60,000 bases of DNA from Acanthaster planci (GCF_001949145.1 NW_019091404.1:469047-529046), one strand, 5' to 3'. Shown: positions 39,301 to 51,786, counted from the stretch's first letter. Program-made: numbers and translations. Notes: generated by a model from the sequence alone, not told the origin.

Positions 39301-42300
39301 CAACATGTTTTGTTGTACGTGGAGGTAATTTATAAATCACTCATACATAAAACGTTTTAATCAAGACATTTTTAAGAAAGGAAAACTTTGTTTCGGCTGT
39401 AAGCAATACTCAATTTGAAATGCATTTCCCGTTCCATAGATGACTCTTCAATATACAGACGATGTAGGAGCGACAACGTCTCTCAAGGATATTGGACAAA
39501 ATATGGTAAAATTTTACAACGAAACTTCGTGTGTTTTGCCAATTTATGACCCGTCACGAAAGAAACCAATAGATATGTCGCCAAAGCTAGGCAGTAGGGG
39601 AACGTTTAAAGTCTACAATAGCCTGCATCGCTCGCTGCAAAGTTTTTCCACGCAGAGACTTTTCGTAGATGTGTTTTGGTTTCAGATGAGGCTTATTAAA
39701 ATTTACAGGAGATTGGCACCGATAGGCTGTTGTCATTGCAGGGCTCGATGGCCGAATCATGCATTTTTAAGAACCACTCATTGATCAGTGAATAATACGG
39801 CCGTTTTACAATTGTGCGCCACCAAGAGTTTTCATTGCGTTGGCCAATCACAATGCGCGAAAGTTGTCGACCCAATGCGAGTTTAAAAAGGGTCGACAAA
39901 TTTCGAGCGTTGTGATTGGCCAACGCAAACTCGTGGAGGCGCACTATTCCGAATCTTCCGTGTTGTTTTGGTGCAGATTGACTGGGTCCGTTTATACCAA
40001 CTCATGTTACCGGAAAGCGTGGGCGGTGTCACCGGTGACGAACCCATCGACAATTATAGGCCCAACTACGTCGCCGCCGTCACACCGTGGCTCACGGAGC
40101 AAGACGACAGGTAGGACAAAATCGATCGGACTGATTTCAGCATTACAATGCATTGCTGCATTATCATCAGAAATCAGCGGACCATTGTTGTTTTACGGAA
40201 TGTTCGCCCCGCTTTCGATTTTGGCCACGCACGCCGTACGGAATCAGCTTATTTAGGTACGTCAACCAAACTAATGTTTGAATTGAGTGATTTGGGGGGA
40301 AATCAGAATTCCTACGTGTATTCGCTTCATTCCCACCTGTAAAATTTCATTTTTGAGGGGGGGATAGGTCAGGCAGGATTGTTTCAACTTTCCGACCCTA
40401 TAGGCCTACAGTTTACAGGATGATACTCTATCAGTCCAATCCTGCATATCAATCATTTCTCAAGGTTTGACCCCGCTCTTATCACGCATTCAGCAACTAT
40501 GCTCCATTATATGCCTTGTCGCGGACATCTTGAATAAGGTTCACTTTTGCAACTTCTAACCTGTCAGAGTGAAGGCCAACTACATGATATGGCGACTGGT
40601 CACCCATATGGTGCCCTTCATGAACGAGGCTTTCCTGGCAATCCGGCGGAAATTCATAATGGCTCAGTCGGGCGTTACGCCCTCCTCAGCCCGCTGGAAG
40701 ACGTGCGTCTCCACTGCCAATAGCCAGTACGAATTCATCGCCGGGAAGATGTACGTGGACGACTACTTCCCCGCAGATGCAAAGCAGAAGGTATACCGTT
40801 GTTTTACACTTCAGTATAACACCAGTTGGTTTGTGGTCACTACTGCACTCCTTTCAAACCGCGTGACAAATTTACCTGGTTTGCTGTGGCCTAACTAGGG
40901 GGTGGAGGGCATAGAACAGGGGCGAAAGGACAGGCCCGTAACAACTTTACAAGTAAACTCCCGAAGAGGGGATTGACCAAGGCGAAAGATACCAAAGCGC
41001 ACGGCATTTTTTTGCAAAATGTTCTACTATAGCTCAAAATCTTTTTTGCCTCAAAAGTGGACCTTTTAGTCGCGCGTGTGTGTGAGGGTAGGGGTGCGGA
41101 CATACCCCGTGCACCCTCCCCCAGTTACAGGCCTGAAGGACAGCCCCCCCCCACTCAAGGCTTGTGCCCCCTGTGTGCCCCTAGCTCAGAAATTAGCAGA
41201 GGAGAAAACGAGGTGGTAGTCCGCCCCGCTCAGTGTTTTAACCGTGACCGAACCCATTGAGTACCCGCCTCTAGAGTCTATAAAGGCCTCCAAAGGCCCC
41301 TCACAAAAGTACACATATTCGCCAGTGTAGATTTATCTATTCCATGGACTATCTCAACCGGTACTAAATACTCATTAAATTAATGCCCAAACAATGTAAA
41401 CGTTTGTTAGAACTACAGAAGAGGTCGTGTCAAGTAATTCGATAATGTGTCTCTTCCACGACTCAGCCATGTTACAAAGTTGGGTCGCTATTGCAATCAT
41501 TTTTAGCTTGAACATGTAAGCAAAAGCATTACGGTTTTCTCTTAAGAATGTCCGCTGATCACTTGATAGATCTGCATAGTATGTTCCTATAATGGAAATT
41601 AATAAATTGACATCGTTTCAACATCAAAATTTAATGCATTCATGCATTGTTGGGCACACATCAAAACACAATTTCACGTCAAATCTACCGTTACGGTAAC
41701 TTGGCACAAAACATACTGCTGTGTAGTTTGATGTCCAACAGTTGTAAACAAAACATTTAGGAAACTCAGTTGTGTGGATGTTCGACTACAATCACCATTT
41801 GTAGTTTAACTTTGCTATATTTTTGTCAGACACTGGACATGATTAAAGGTCTGCAGGCGGCTTTCAAGTCCATGCTGGCCACAAATGACTGGCTCCAGAA
41901 AGAAGATAAGAGCGTGGCTGCAGGCAAGGTCAGTTCAAAGCCGCATCACGTTCAGCCAACGGTCAAAAGATGGGCGAGAGAATCAGAGACTGATTCTAGA
42001 GAGTATGACTTCGACTGCATTTAGCCCTCTATAAAATTGTGTCCTTCATACTTAAATGAGGCCTGTTCACTTTCACTTGCAGGTAGATGCAATTACAATC
42101 GAAATCGGCTACCCGGAGTGGATAAAGGACAACGCGAAGCTTGATGCTGAGTACGCCAATGTATGTACACGTGTAGTTCAGTTCTATATTAATCCAGAGC
42201 CAGGGATCGGGTCTCCAATGCATCTAGGACAAAATGGCTTTTGATGCCATGCGAGTCACTGCACTTTAGCCACTTTTACCTTGCCAAGCAAGGGCGCAGA

Positions 42301-45300
42301 TTTCGACTTTGTCAAGAGTGACATGATGGCGAAATTCCGTTTTATGAAACCTACAATCAAATCCAGAGGTGGGAGCGGGTGGGCGTACGGGGAAGGATCT
42401 TGACTTGAACACTAGACGATGCGATTTTGATGTCTTAGAAATGTTCGTATTAACTACCGTTGACATCTAACGTAAAGAGTCACACTACTGCCCCATTTCA
42501 TTTTCTGCCGAATCCACTGAAAAGCGTGCATTTGGCCCATTACCCTGGTCAAAAGGGGCGGAAGCTATAAGCCCACATCTCCCGGTATTGGTGTCTGACC
42601 TCTCGAGATATCATTCAGCAGCGCACCTGCGTTAAATGTGACGATAACATAGATAATATTTACTGTCACCTGCCTCCAGCTGACGTCTAAGGAAAACGAG
42701 TATTTTCAGAACAGCATAAGGTACCGCACCTGGACTTCTCAACGGAATTTGGCACTCTTGCGTCAGACAGTGGATGTTGTGAACTTACTGTAAGTATACG
42801 ATTTGCTCAGTGAAGTAGCCTACAACCAAACTGGGTTTTTCGGCTTTCTCAACTTGGCTCTTCAAATCATACACTCCATTCTCAGCTGTAATTTTTGGCT
42901 TTTCTTCGAACAAGCCTCGGAGCACTGTATACCTTAACAAGAGAGATGTGGTACCCTATGTCTACAGTACACGTGCTAATGTTAACTGTGTTTTGTTTCA
43001 GGTGGTCTGTGATGTCGCCGACCGAAGTCAATGCGTTCTACTCTCCTCTCAGGAATTCAATTTGTAAGATATGCCATCGATCTTTCTGTAATCATCAGTC
43101 AAAAAAAGGCACTGTCCGAATTCTTCCTCTCTCTCAGCTCACGATTCGTAGCCATAAGTGTGATTGGGAACAAACGATAACCACATTTCTTGTTGGGAAC
43201 TCATGAATCCACCAACCAAACCACCCACCCATCCACACTCAACCCATAGATTTCACACCAAACTGACCAATCCACCAAGCCCATCATCCAACGATCCACT
43301 AATCAACCAATCTACCTGAAGCACCTAGCAACAACCAACACACACCTACCAGCAAACTCACCAACCTAAAAACTTACCCCACCCACCGACCAGTATAATA
43401 TAGATCCATCTTCCAATTTCCTTCTCTACACCCTTAGCCGACTAACCAATTATTATAACACTCACCAAAGTAAGCAAGTGCAGCTAAATCGAACCAGTCA
43501 GTCAAATAAGTCAACACTCATCAACTAGCAATCAATAAAAGAGCGACCAATACCAACTAGTGAAACAATAATTCTACCCACCTATCCACACAATGAACCC
43601 ACTCTTTGGTTGACCCTCTCGTTCGCCTCCCGTTATCTCATGGGTTTCTTTTAATGTATTTTCCCCAGTATTCCCAGCAGCCATTCTACAGCCTCCTTTC
43701 TACACCAAGGAGCTCCCCTGGTAAGTGATACCCCCCCGCAGGTCATCCAAAACATCATTTTGGGGTAACTTTGCATCCTTCCAGTAACATTTTGAAATGA
43801 AATTACTAAAAACTATCCAAGTTTTTGAATGTAAGAAAATACAAAATAGTGCTTCTTCTTTTTAAACGAATCGTAGAGGGCGGTAGTTGGTTTCTCTTCC
43901 CCCATTTGCTCCAATAAATGATACAATGTTATTTTTTCAATGTTTCCATTTTGCAATTGGAGGTTAATAAGTCTTCTTTTCACGTCAACACGCATTCCTG
44001 ATTTCTCCCTCAGGTATTCCAATTACGGTGGTATAGGCGTGGTCATTGGGCACGAGATAACGCATGGTTTCGATAACAGCGGTAAGTTTGCTTTTCTGCA
44101 GCTAGCAAATCACCAGAGCAGAGTCTCGTTCAACTCGAGTTTTAAGAGGCTACGGTTATCGTTTGGGCTCAGAGGGGCAAAAATGAAAGCCACGGGAGGA
44201 GGTCATCTTCGTACAAAAACATTCCATGCAAGGCTATGATTGCTTCAATCTTTAATGTCCAAAACTTAAGGTCAAAATACTATTCAAATACCTTACTTGC
44301 GTAGTAGCAAAAGTCGTTCCAATTTTAGTGCAACAAATCGTTGATGATGTTTGCTCTCTTCACAGGAAGACTGTTTGACAAAGATGGATATTACAGACAG
44401 TGGTGGAGTCAGCAATCCATTAACAATTTCAAGGCGAAAGCTCAGTGCATCATCAACCAGTACTCCGACTTCGTCATGCCTGAGAACAACAAAAATGTAG
44501 ATTTACTTTTTGTTTTTTCCTGTTACCGTCAACCGAATTCTCTTTGACGAAATATACGGACTTCCGCTCAGCTAGAACACTCTTTGTCTCGTCATTGCGT
44601 GGAACCAATTTGTCTGCAATTGTATTCGATGATACAGTGCCAAAATACAAAACATTTTTAATTCTTTTACACAGCTTGACGGAGTTAAGACAGAAGGAGA
44701 AAACATCGCTGACAATGGAGGCTTAAGAGAAGCTTATAAGGTATCAACGCCACAAGAATTACATTTATGTTCAAACTAATTACATTTCCGTTACACGTTA
44801 GAGTATCATTTTATGGTTGTGTGTGGATATGCCAGCACCCTTCTAAATAATTTCTTTTTCAAAATTCTTACCCCAGGCTTATATCGATCACAAGTCTGAG
44901 CACCCTCGCCTTCCAGGCATCGAATTAACTAACAAGCAAATGTTCTTCCTGTCATTTTCCCAGGTAAATCAAAAGATTTTACTCAATGAAAATTGCTTGA
45001 AGTTTAATATGCTAAGTGACCATGACCCCCATAACTCCTCGAAGCAGAATCTCAAGCCAATGCCTTAATGCTTCATGTCCACTTCCCCCCATCGTGACGA
45101 AAATATAGATGCGTTACTTAAAATCGTCGGCCATCGCTGAACAGTTTCCCTGGGAGGACATCCGAGATGAAGCCATCTTTAACCCAAAATGAGAGTGGTC
45201 AGTTGTCGACGGAGTATCGAATCCGCATGCTCAACTGGGTCATGCTTAAAATGAACGACATTCGGTGTGCCTGCGACGGAGATGGAGACTGGTTTTTGCA

Positions 45301-45991
45301 CGCTGCGCACGCGTTGAGAAATTGGGTGTATACGATGACATAATTTGATTTACTTCAAAATGTTTCATGGTTTTGAAAGGGACCCGGCACGCAAACTCGA
45401 ACCGTACAGTAACCGGAGACTTTTTCTTCATGCATTGTCATGTTATTTTTGTTTAAATTCAAGTTATGGTGCAGTGTTTACACGCCGGCGGGAGCGGATA
45501 ATGCAATCGAAAACGAGCACAGCCCCGGCCGATACAGGTTGGTTCCCGTCTCTCATTCTATCATTTTCTGCATCGCAACAATACACACATAATCTGCCTT
45601 GCTAACAATTTTGCAAAAAATTGTGATCAATACTAGTGCAACTTCAAAATCTTTATTCAGTTGATAAGTAATGCCGCCCAAACATTTTGAGGCTGCGACA
45701 ACAGAATAGGCATGGAACCAAGACATTTTCCGAACAAACGGGGAAAAACTTTGCGTATTAGAATGTGACCGATAACTGACAATTTAAAAGTTGTGCATCT
45801 GAAATATTGAAAGACCTTTCACTATCCAATTAAAATTTCTTGAACATTATCAGTAGGCCTAATGATCCTCTTTAATTGGTTACTTTGATAGGGTCATCGG
45901 CCCGCTGCAAAACAACGAAATATTCCACGCCGCATTCAACTGCCCTGCTGGAAGCTACATGAACCCAGACGTCAAATGCCGGGTCTGGTAA
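33342..45991 (+). CDS. M13 zinc metallopeptidase, copy C (complete, 22 exons)
   Basis: Same family and architecture as copy B. Exons: 33342-33477, 35189-35290, 36246-36407, 36811-36894, 37191-37411, 38103-38174, 38378-38443, 38968-39084, 39440-39505, 39977-40110, 40568-40790, 41830-41928, 42083-42160, 42680-42789, 43002-43063, 43669-43720, 44014-44081, 44366-44496, 44675-44740, 44877-44963, 45464-45537, 45892-45991. They total 2310 nt, 769 aa. The ATG has a good Kozak context (GCCATGG). A tail of about 25 residues precedes the transmembrane helix. Motifs are [14 protein letters not shown]-like (here [14 protein letters not shown]), NAFY, HEITH (H608, E609, H612), GENIAD (E670, D674), HSPGRYR (H731, R737) and terminal CRVW. 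Unlike A and B, it has the usual Trp in LWC near residue 714, ends in VW without a final Tyr, and carries a polybasic KRKRRR run at about 249-254. Only the intron 1 interior is lost to a gap, so the coding sequence appears complete. Confidence 0.93.
33501..34443. other. Assembly gap in copy C intron 1
   Basis: A run of 943 N beginning 23 bases after the exon 1 donor. Homology to copy B predicts no exon here, since the exon 1 to exon 2 junction is phase-compatible across it. Confidence 0.95.
34806..34985. repeat. Interspersed repeat, member 1
   Basis: Shares GTGACCGAACCCA-TGAGT, TAGTCCGCC, AGAAATTAG and ACCCCCGTTTGAGG-like words with 41090-41275, in the same order and orientation. It lies in copy C intron 1, is non-coding, and the family is not recognised. 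Confidence 0.6.
36424..36700. repeat. GTCATCG-rich tract in copy C intron 3
   Basis: GTCATCGTCACC, GTCATCGCCAC, GTCATCGGGATCAC and TCATCGACAG recur with 6- and 3-base periodicity. On the minus strand this makes an Asp/Gly-rich open frame that is a composition artefact. It sits immediately behind exon 3, as does the related tract in copy B. Confidence 0.5.
39814..39944. repeat. Long fold-back palindrome in copy C intron 9
   Basis: The left arm 39814-39873 and right arm 39890-39944 are reverse complements over about 55-60 bases with few mismatches and a 16-base loop. Paired blocks include GTGCGCC/GGCGCAC, GCGTTGGCCAATCACAA with its complement, and GTCGACCC/GGGTCGAC. The arms contain CCAAT/ATTGG. 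No coding function is seen. It is probably a MITE-like fold-back insertion, since copy B intron 9 lacks it. Confidence 0.8.
41090..41275. repeat. Interspersed repeat, member 2
   Basis: Partner of 34806-34985, lying in copy C intron 11. GTGACCGAACCCATTGAGT and TAGTCCGCC are the best-conserved words. The C-rich run at 41145-41155 replaces part of the other copy. Confidence 0.6.
43205..43600. repeat. CCAAC/CCACC degenerate simple repeat, copy C intron 15
   Basis: About 400 bases almost without G on the plus strand, made of irregular CCAACCA, CCACCCA, CCAATC and ACCAAC units. It is strongly strand-asymmetric. The same intron in copies A and B has a shorter C/A-rich tract. Confidence 0.75.
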
Positions 45992-46760
45992 AAACGTCGT
46001 CCCAGGAATTTATGACTTTATAAATCTGTAGTTCTTTGCATATAAGACTTACCATAAAGTTAAGTTGTATCAATTACACTACATCGGCAATGTTCAAATG
46101 ACAGCGAGGAAATTTTTCGCTCATGAATGTGCACGAGGGCAAATGACCGTCGCAGAATGCGGTGGATGGAGGAAGCGCGCCACAGCTGCAGACACAAAAC
46201 GGTGGGTCGTTTGTTTACTGCACTACATTCATTGCGCTCGTACGTGTCAAAGGCACATTGCAATTCACATGAACTCCGTCTATCCGTCTATCCAATCAGA
46301 GTTCAAAAAACTTATGTCATACTTCATAAAATAGCTGCCCTTTCCAGGGGCATGTAAAGACGCTTGCGACAGGGACGAGTAAAGTAAAATAACAGACATT
46401 GGAATAGTTCATAGTTCATTATCTAACAAAAAACAAACAAATATTCACCTTGCTCTGTAGGCATATAAATTGTAGCAATATTGCAACATTCATTTACTCA
46501 TTCGTTCGCCTTCTGCTCAAACATTCTGCTATTTTATTCCAGAAATTAATGTTTGCTCACTTAATGCAGAACGCCTTCGTCGTAGTTATGACTTGATCTT
46601 CTTGAAGTCAGTCATTCAAGTTGTGATTGTGCTGAAAAATATAATTAGGGTTTGTAAAGGACAGAATAATTTTTTCTACATTTTGCTAAGACTTTGTCAC
46701 TTAAATGTTAAGTTGCTTTTCAAAATACGATCAAAATAAAGAATATTTCATCCATTATTA
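45992..46760 (+). other. Copy C 3' UTR with AATAAA signal
   Basis: Non-coding AT-rich DNA after the copy C stop. AATAAA at 46735-46740 is the first clear poly(A) signal, implying a 3' UTR of about 0.75 kb. It has no evident similarity to the A/B flanks. Confidence 0.55.
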
Positions 46761-46867
46761 AAAAGCGAAGATGAGTTGTTGAGCAAATACTGTAAAGTCT
46801 CTTCTATTTATAGGCTTTCAATTTACTGAGTGTTATATTCCAGTCTCGTAACCTTGGTGACGTCACA

Positions 46868-47164
46868 CATTCACAGTCTGTTAACCTTCAATGTAGTTCC
46901 ATTCACGCGCAACATATGTACCAATAATAATAATAATAATATCCAGTCGAGATCTCACTGCGTTGCACAGTTGATCATAATAACGCGGCATGCATGAGTT
47001 GAGGTCGAGGACTGACTACATTCACAGTCTGTTAACCTTCAATGTAGTTCCATTCACGCGCAACATATGTACCAATAATAATAATATCCAGTCGAGATCT
47101 CACTCCGTTGCACAGTTGATCATAATAACGCGGCATGCATGGGTTGAGGTCGAGGACTGACTAC
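46868..47164. repeat. Recent tandem duplication (about 150-bp unit)
   Basis: The unit starting TTCACAGTCTGTTAACC at 46870 is repeated at 47021. The copies are almost identical apart from the length of an internal AAT microsatellite (about six units against four) and two or so substitutions. Both contain ACGCGGCATGCATG. The high identity indicates a recent event. Confidence 0.9.
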
Positions 47165-50100
47165 GCATGTACATGTGTATGTATAGGTCAGCTGTGTCGG
47201 CATCTACGCCTACATGTACATGTACCTGTAAGGCACCTCAGTCTGGGTGTGACACTGCGCCGATTCGCAGACTAGTGTAAATTCTGACTGGAAGACCCGG
47301 TCTAATTATGATGGAGGCCTAGCTACGTAGTAGGTGGACTCGTGGAACTTAAGAACCCTTCTTCTCGTAGTACAACCCGAGGCTGTGTGTAACGCAGAAA
47401 ATACCATGTCCTCCCACATAACAGCATTCCACGGCGATACCTCATTTCCAGCAAAAATAGAGTCGTATACGAATGCATAATGTTATTCCTCCATTGATGA
47501 ACGCACAAGTTCCCACCCGCAGTGCACGCACTGAGAATAATTCCTGCCCGAGCAACGGTTGGCATTCATCATTTAGCTGATTTTGTGACACTGTACCGGA
47601 AAGGCAGCATTGACGGCTCTTTAGCGGGAGATACTTCGTCTACAGAGGTGAGAGTACTACCATTAAGTCAGCGTTTCGAACGACTGCGGTAAATTTATAA
47701 GATAACGATAATCAAATATTTCTGAGAACTGAGAACAACAGACGAGATAAATGCATGTTTGCCTCGTGTACCAGCACCGATGCTTTTTGTGTGTGTCAGA
47801 CATAATCGTCCTGTGAAACACAGGTTCTCTCTCTGTATTCAGAGAGCCTTCTTATACCATCAAGCCTTACTACATTCATTAAAAGAAAAGGCTCGCGTCT
47901 CTTTGATTTGCCGTGTGCATATGAGACGCGCCCATCTGTGTCTTGCCAAGTGAGTCACTTATACCCACATTACATGATATTACAAACACATAGTGCTCTG
48001 CATTGGTGTTCATGTTTGTCGTGAAAACTGCCAACCACGCAGCCATCACCTATTGACTTTTGTAACCTAAACTTGCTTTCAACATAAAGTACGTTGTACT
48101 TACTTACAAGAGTTAATGCCATAGTAACTGACTTTGCCTATTCTGTTTCTACTATCTCTTTGAAAGATGAAAACAAATATCCTGTCCAATATTAAAACAA
48201 GGGAAACACGCCACGAGCTATTAAGAAACTACTGCACGTCGACCGTATCATTTATCTTCTTAATTTCTGTTTAACCATGGGTGTGTGCCTTTTTCCGGAG
48301 TATTTGTACATCCGAACTCATAAATTTATTGTTGACACAGTGACCCCAGTTCTATGTGTCGTCGATAATGCGATTTCTCGTCGTAAGAAACACTTGAATT
48401 CACTTTTTCACACTGCCAGCCACAATGGGCCATACCGTACAAAATTGTTCACACTGAGGAGGCCACTGCACTGTTGGAGGCTTTGTACGTCACCATGCAT
48501 TGAACTGAGTTCCTGCATGAACTGTAACCGGGAAATACGCCCATCCAGGAAACAAAACCATTTAACTTGTCCAAGATAAAACAGAAGAGACTCCGGAAAC
48601 TGATCGCTGTATAGGTCTCCCTTCGATGAATAGTATCGTTTGTGACACGCACCAAAACATGTTTAGGGATCACATAATTTACTTTTCAGACACACGTGAG
48701 TTGTTCAGTGTTTGAGAAAGGAAAGACGTAAACTACACAATTATTGTACTGCCTGCAATCCCCATGCTTTTACATAAATAATGTAGTGATAACAAGGCAA
48801 ATGTCAGATGTGGAAGCTCCTTCTAGGGCTGGAATCTAATCTTAGATCGTAAACCTTGACGCATGTGTATTTAATAAAGTGTTTGATCTCATGCACTCGA
48901 CGATGATCTCAGTTCTGATGATAACAATGGAGACTTTTCATGTACAGTATAGAGCCTGAAGGCACCATGGCATGAACACTGCGGTGAATTTGTTATTAAT
49001 TTGCAGCTGTGTATGTTGCCATTTCCTGCCTATTTGCATTGCATGAAAACATCAAGACAGCCTCCTTGGTTTTGAGTTTTTTTAAACATGCCTGACAACT
49101 TCTGGTGCTGTCGCACTGGTGTCAATTCAGATACAGTATCTCACAGTATGGGGGTTTGTCTGAGCCCCAAAGAAGAGCTTACTTAAAACCATTCGTTCAT
49201 AAACCCTGTTCACAGATCAAGGCTTGCCATACGGACTCGGCAATGTAACATCGTGCCAAAACACCATAAAAATAAAGACAAAGAAGTGCAAAAAAGGGAT
49301 GGCACCCCCTCAAAAATTGTTCGACATTTTATGCAAAGCGAAACTTCTAGCTTTTATGACATCACTGTTTGACACATGAGCAATAAAATTCGCATCAGCA
49401 CTGTCAGGAGTTCACAGTACAAACGTGTAGGCTTAATGTTAATACAGGACATAGCCTGTACATGTACCGCAATACATGCAGGATAATCAAGTGCAGGCAG
49501 TGGACAAACTGGATACAGTAGTTTTCGCATAGGGAAATGTTGGCTGTCATTTTGCACCCAGACAGTGGGCGTTAGATCGTAGTCCATGATTATGAAAGTC
49601 CCCAATCGACAAACTTAGTTATTTCCCGGTTGCTTCACCGAAGGGTTCATTGCAGGTGAATTTCTGATGTATGGTGACGAAACATTCCCACAAATGATGG
49701 TACCTTTTCGAAAGCAATTAGATTAGGCCACGCCAGTCAAAATGGCGGCATCTGTGTTCGTGGACTGCTAAGAAACGGGTTCATGGTTTGTTGAGAAGTA
49801 CGGAGGGGTCAGCTGGGTTTGACCCTTGCTTTGAGACATTTTCTAAAAGAAGTGAATGGTGTTTTTAATACACACAGTGGTGTGTAGCCACCGAACGTCG
49901 ATGCCTTTGCGGCAGCCTGTGTGCTGAAGGCGTTGTGCAGCTCCCAAAATACACGTACAAGCTGCACGAGGTCAACTTTACATGAAAGATTAATTTCGCA
50001 GCGACGTGGGTTCAGGCAGTCAAAAGGCATGTTTGTCGATATCTTGCACAAACCTGACACCTGTCCTAAATACCTGGACAATACCGAGTGATTCTGTGCC

Positions 50101-51109
50101 AAAATGCACAAATAAAAGTCGGTTGATTGATAAGTTGTTTCAACATTTAAATATTCGCCTTTCTCTGCATTGATCTCAATATCTTCTCCTACGTATTATC
50201 CGTTATGTAAAGCAAAACTTGGCAGAATTCATTAAGTTGCCATCGAGTCAACATTTGGCCCAAGTCCCAAATTCTCTGATTTCAATATGATTTTTACATA
50301 CACCCTTGTGAGGGGGGGTTAAGGTTAACAAGCCTGGGATTTGCTCTTCAGATTGATTTTCTGATTCGGTTGATTAAATTCATCAATACAGTTCAGACTG
50401 TGAGATTGAGCTCTTTTTTAGGTGAGACCCCAGATCTGACATACTATTTGCCATATTATACTCTGTATCAGTATTTGTTTACTGTTTGTCCGGGGCCAAA
50501 TTCAATTCGGGGCCAACGCCCAGAAGTTCCAAACTTATTTGCTGCAGTTCTGTCCGGATTTTACCCAGTACAATCTTCAAGAAAAAAATCAACATTCTCT
50601 AACATGCTGAGGGACTTGAGAGAGATGGTGACGGGGGCGTGGCTGTGGACAATGGTTCAAACAATACAGAGAGCTGCAAGAGGTCCAGTAAGTCGACTCC
50701 ACAGCAAGCTAAATCACAAGTCAATCAAAAGTATAACAGGGAACGGACGGTAGCGAAGAACTTTTGTTTTTCATAATTCATTGGAATAGCTTGTGACTTG
50801 ACTTGAAACTCGATGACTTCGTGTCCGACTTGTGGCGGCTTGTGGGGACTCATGATGGCCTGGATACAACACTGCAGACCTCTATATTGTCTGCTCAGAA
50901 ATTCTGAGCGGGTCACAGAGGGAAGGGACACGGGTGTTACAATCGACAAGACATATGTCGGGTTTTGCACCCCTCCTCCCTCCCGTTTTACCTCTGCCAA
51001 GTACTTTGATCGTAATGCATATAATTATAACAATTAAAATAGCAATCGATGTCAAGTCAAACAAACTAATGCGAACGAAAACTTTTTCTTTTCTCTTCTT
51101 TTCTCACAG
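47165..51109. other. Intergenic region before the FN3 genes
   Basis: No gene supported. A self-complementary TACATGTACATG cluster lies at 47165-47232. Frames of about 100 codons near 48277, 49809 and 50370 have no recognisable domain and no flanking splice pattern. A 5' UTR exon of the FN3 gene at 51139 is expected somewhere here but cannot be placed. Confidence 0.45.
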
Positions 51110-51138
51110 TGCGAGGCATTTGCAGGACTGACGTAATC

Positions 51139-51786
51139 ATGACGCCCAAAGGGTTATCCTACTTCCATTTAATGGGTCTTTTGACAGTTTTCACCAGTTT
51201 GGTTCCTCACTCATCTTACTGTGGTATTACTGTGACTGTCGAAAGCGTTGATGCGTATAGCGCCCTCTTGCGCTGGAGATTGGCCATTTCAGAAAATACG
51301 AGTGTAATAGGGTTTACCGTTACAATTCAAGTTGGTAGCACATCGAGAGAAGTTGAAACAGTGAACAACGGTTCGGCTACGTCATACGAGCTCTTTAACT
51401 TGGACGATATGAGGGACTACAACGCTTGCGTCACGACCAAAGTCGAGTCTGGTGCCTCCGAGACAGGCTGCGCCACATTTGAAACGCCTCCCGGCAACAG
51501 CACGTACATAGCAATCGCCTGCGCCATCTTCTTGCTCCTCTGCTTCATCATCTTCGGTGTCTTGGACTTTGTGTCGAGCAACAAGCACAAGGAGCAGATG
51601 ACCCGCAAAGAGGAGGAACTCCTGGAGCAGGGCTGGCAAACCTTCCAGCGGAACTCCAAGAAGAAGCAGAAGGGTAAGAAAAGAGCGGCACCCAAGAGAC
51701 CCAGACCCGACTCATCTGTCGATTCTGATCCTGTTGCGAGCGCTGAGACACCCTCTGGCGACGTAAGGACCAGCCCGCCCATCTAA
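51139..51786 (+). CDS. Small type I membrane protein with one FN3-like domain (gene 1)
   Basis: A 215-residue product. The ATG at 51139 is the first true ATG of the frame, and a pyrimidine-rich acceptor (TTTTCTCACAG, ending 51109) lies 29 bases upstream, so the coding region is one exon with an intron in the 5' UTR. A signal peptide at about 1-27 is followed by a beta-rich domain (about 30-118) with the fibronectin-III pattern: a Trp in LLRW, then Tyr-x-Leu-x-x-Leu, then a Tyr in the DYNA segment. Next is one transmembrane helix (about 124-147). A cytoplasmic tail is strongly basic (KKKQKGKKR) and then Ser/Pro/Asp-rich, ending TSPPI. Sites for N-glycosylation (NTS, NGS, NST) lie on the outer side. 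The family is not recognised by name. It is convergent with a similar gene at 54760-55344. A role in adhesion or receptor function is only inference. Confidence 0.8.
   Translation: MTPKGLSYFHLMGLLTVFTSLVPHSSYCGITVTVESVDAYSALLRWRLAISENTSVIGFTVTIQVGSTSREVETVNNGSATSYELFNLDDMRDYNACVTTKVESGASETGCATFETPPGNSTYIAIACAIFLLLCFIIFGVLDFVSSNKHKEQMTRKEEELLEQGWQTFQRNSKKKQKGKKRAAPKRPRPDSSVDSDPVASAETPSGDVRTSPPI

Noticed and set aside
50370-50753. 127-codon plus-strand frame
   Set aside because: No domain, no signal peptide, no plausible splice context and composition like the surrounding intergenic DNA.
51109-51138. Upstream start of the FN3 gene 1 frame at a GTG codon
   Set aside because: GTG is not a usual eukaryotic start and the site coincides with a splice acceptor; the ATG at 51139 directly precedes the signal peptide.
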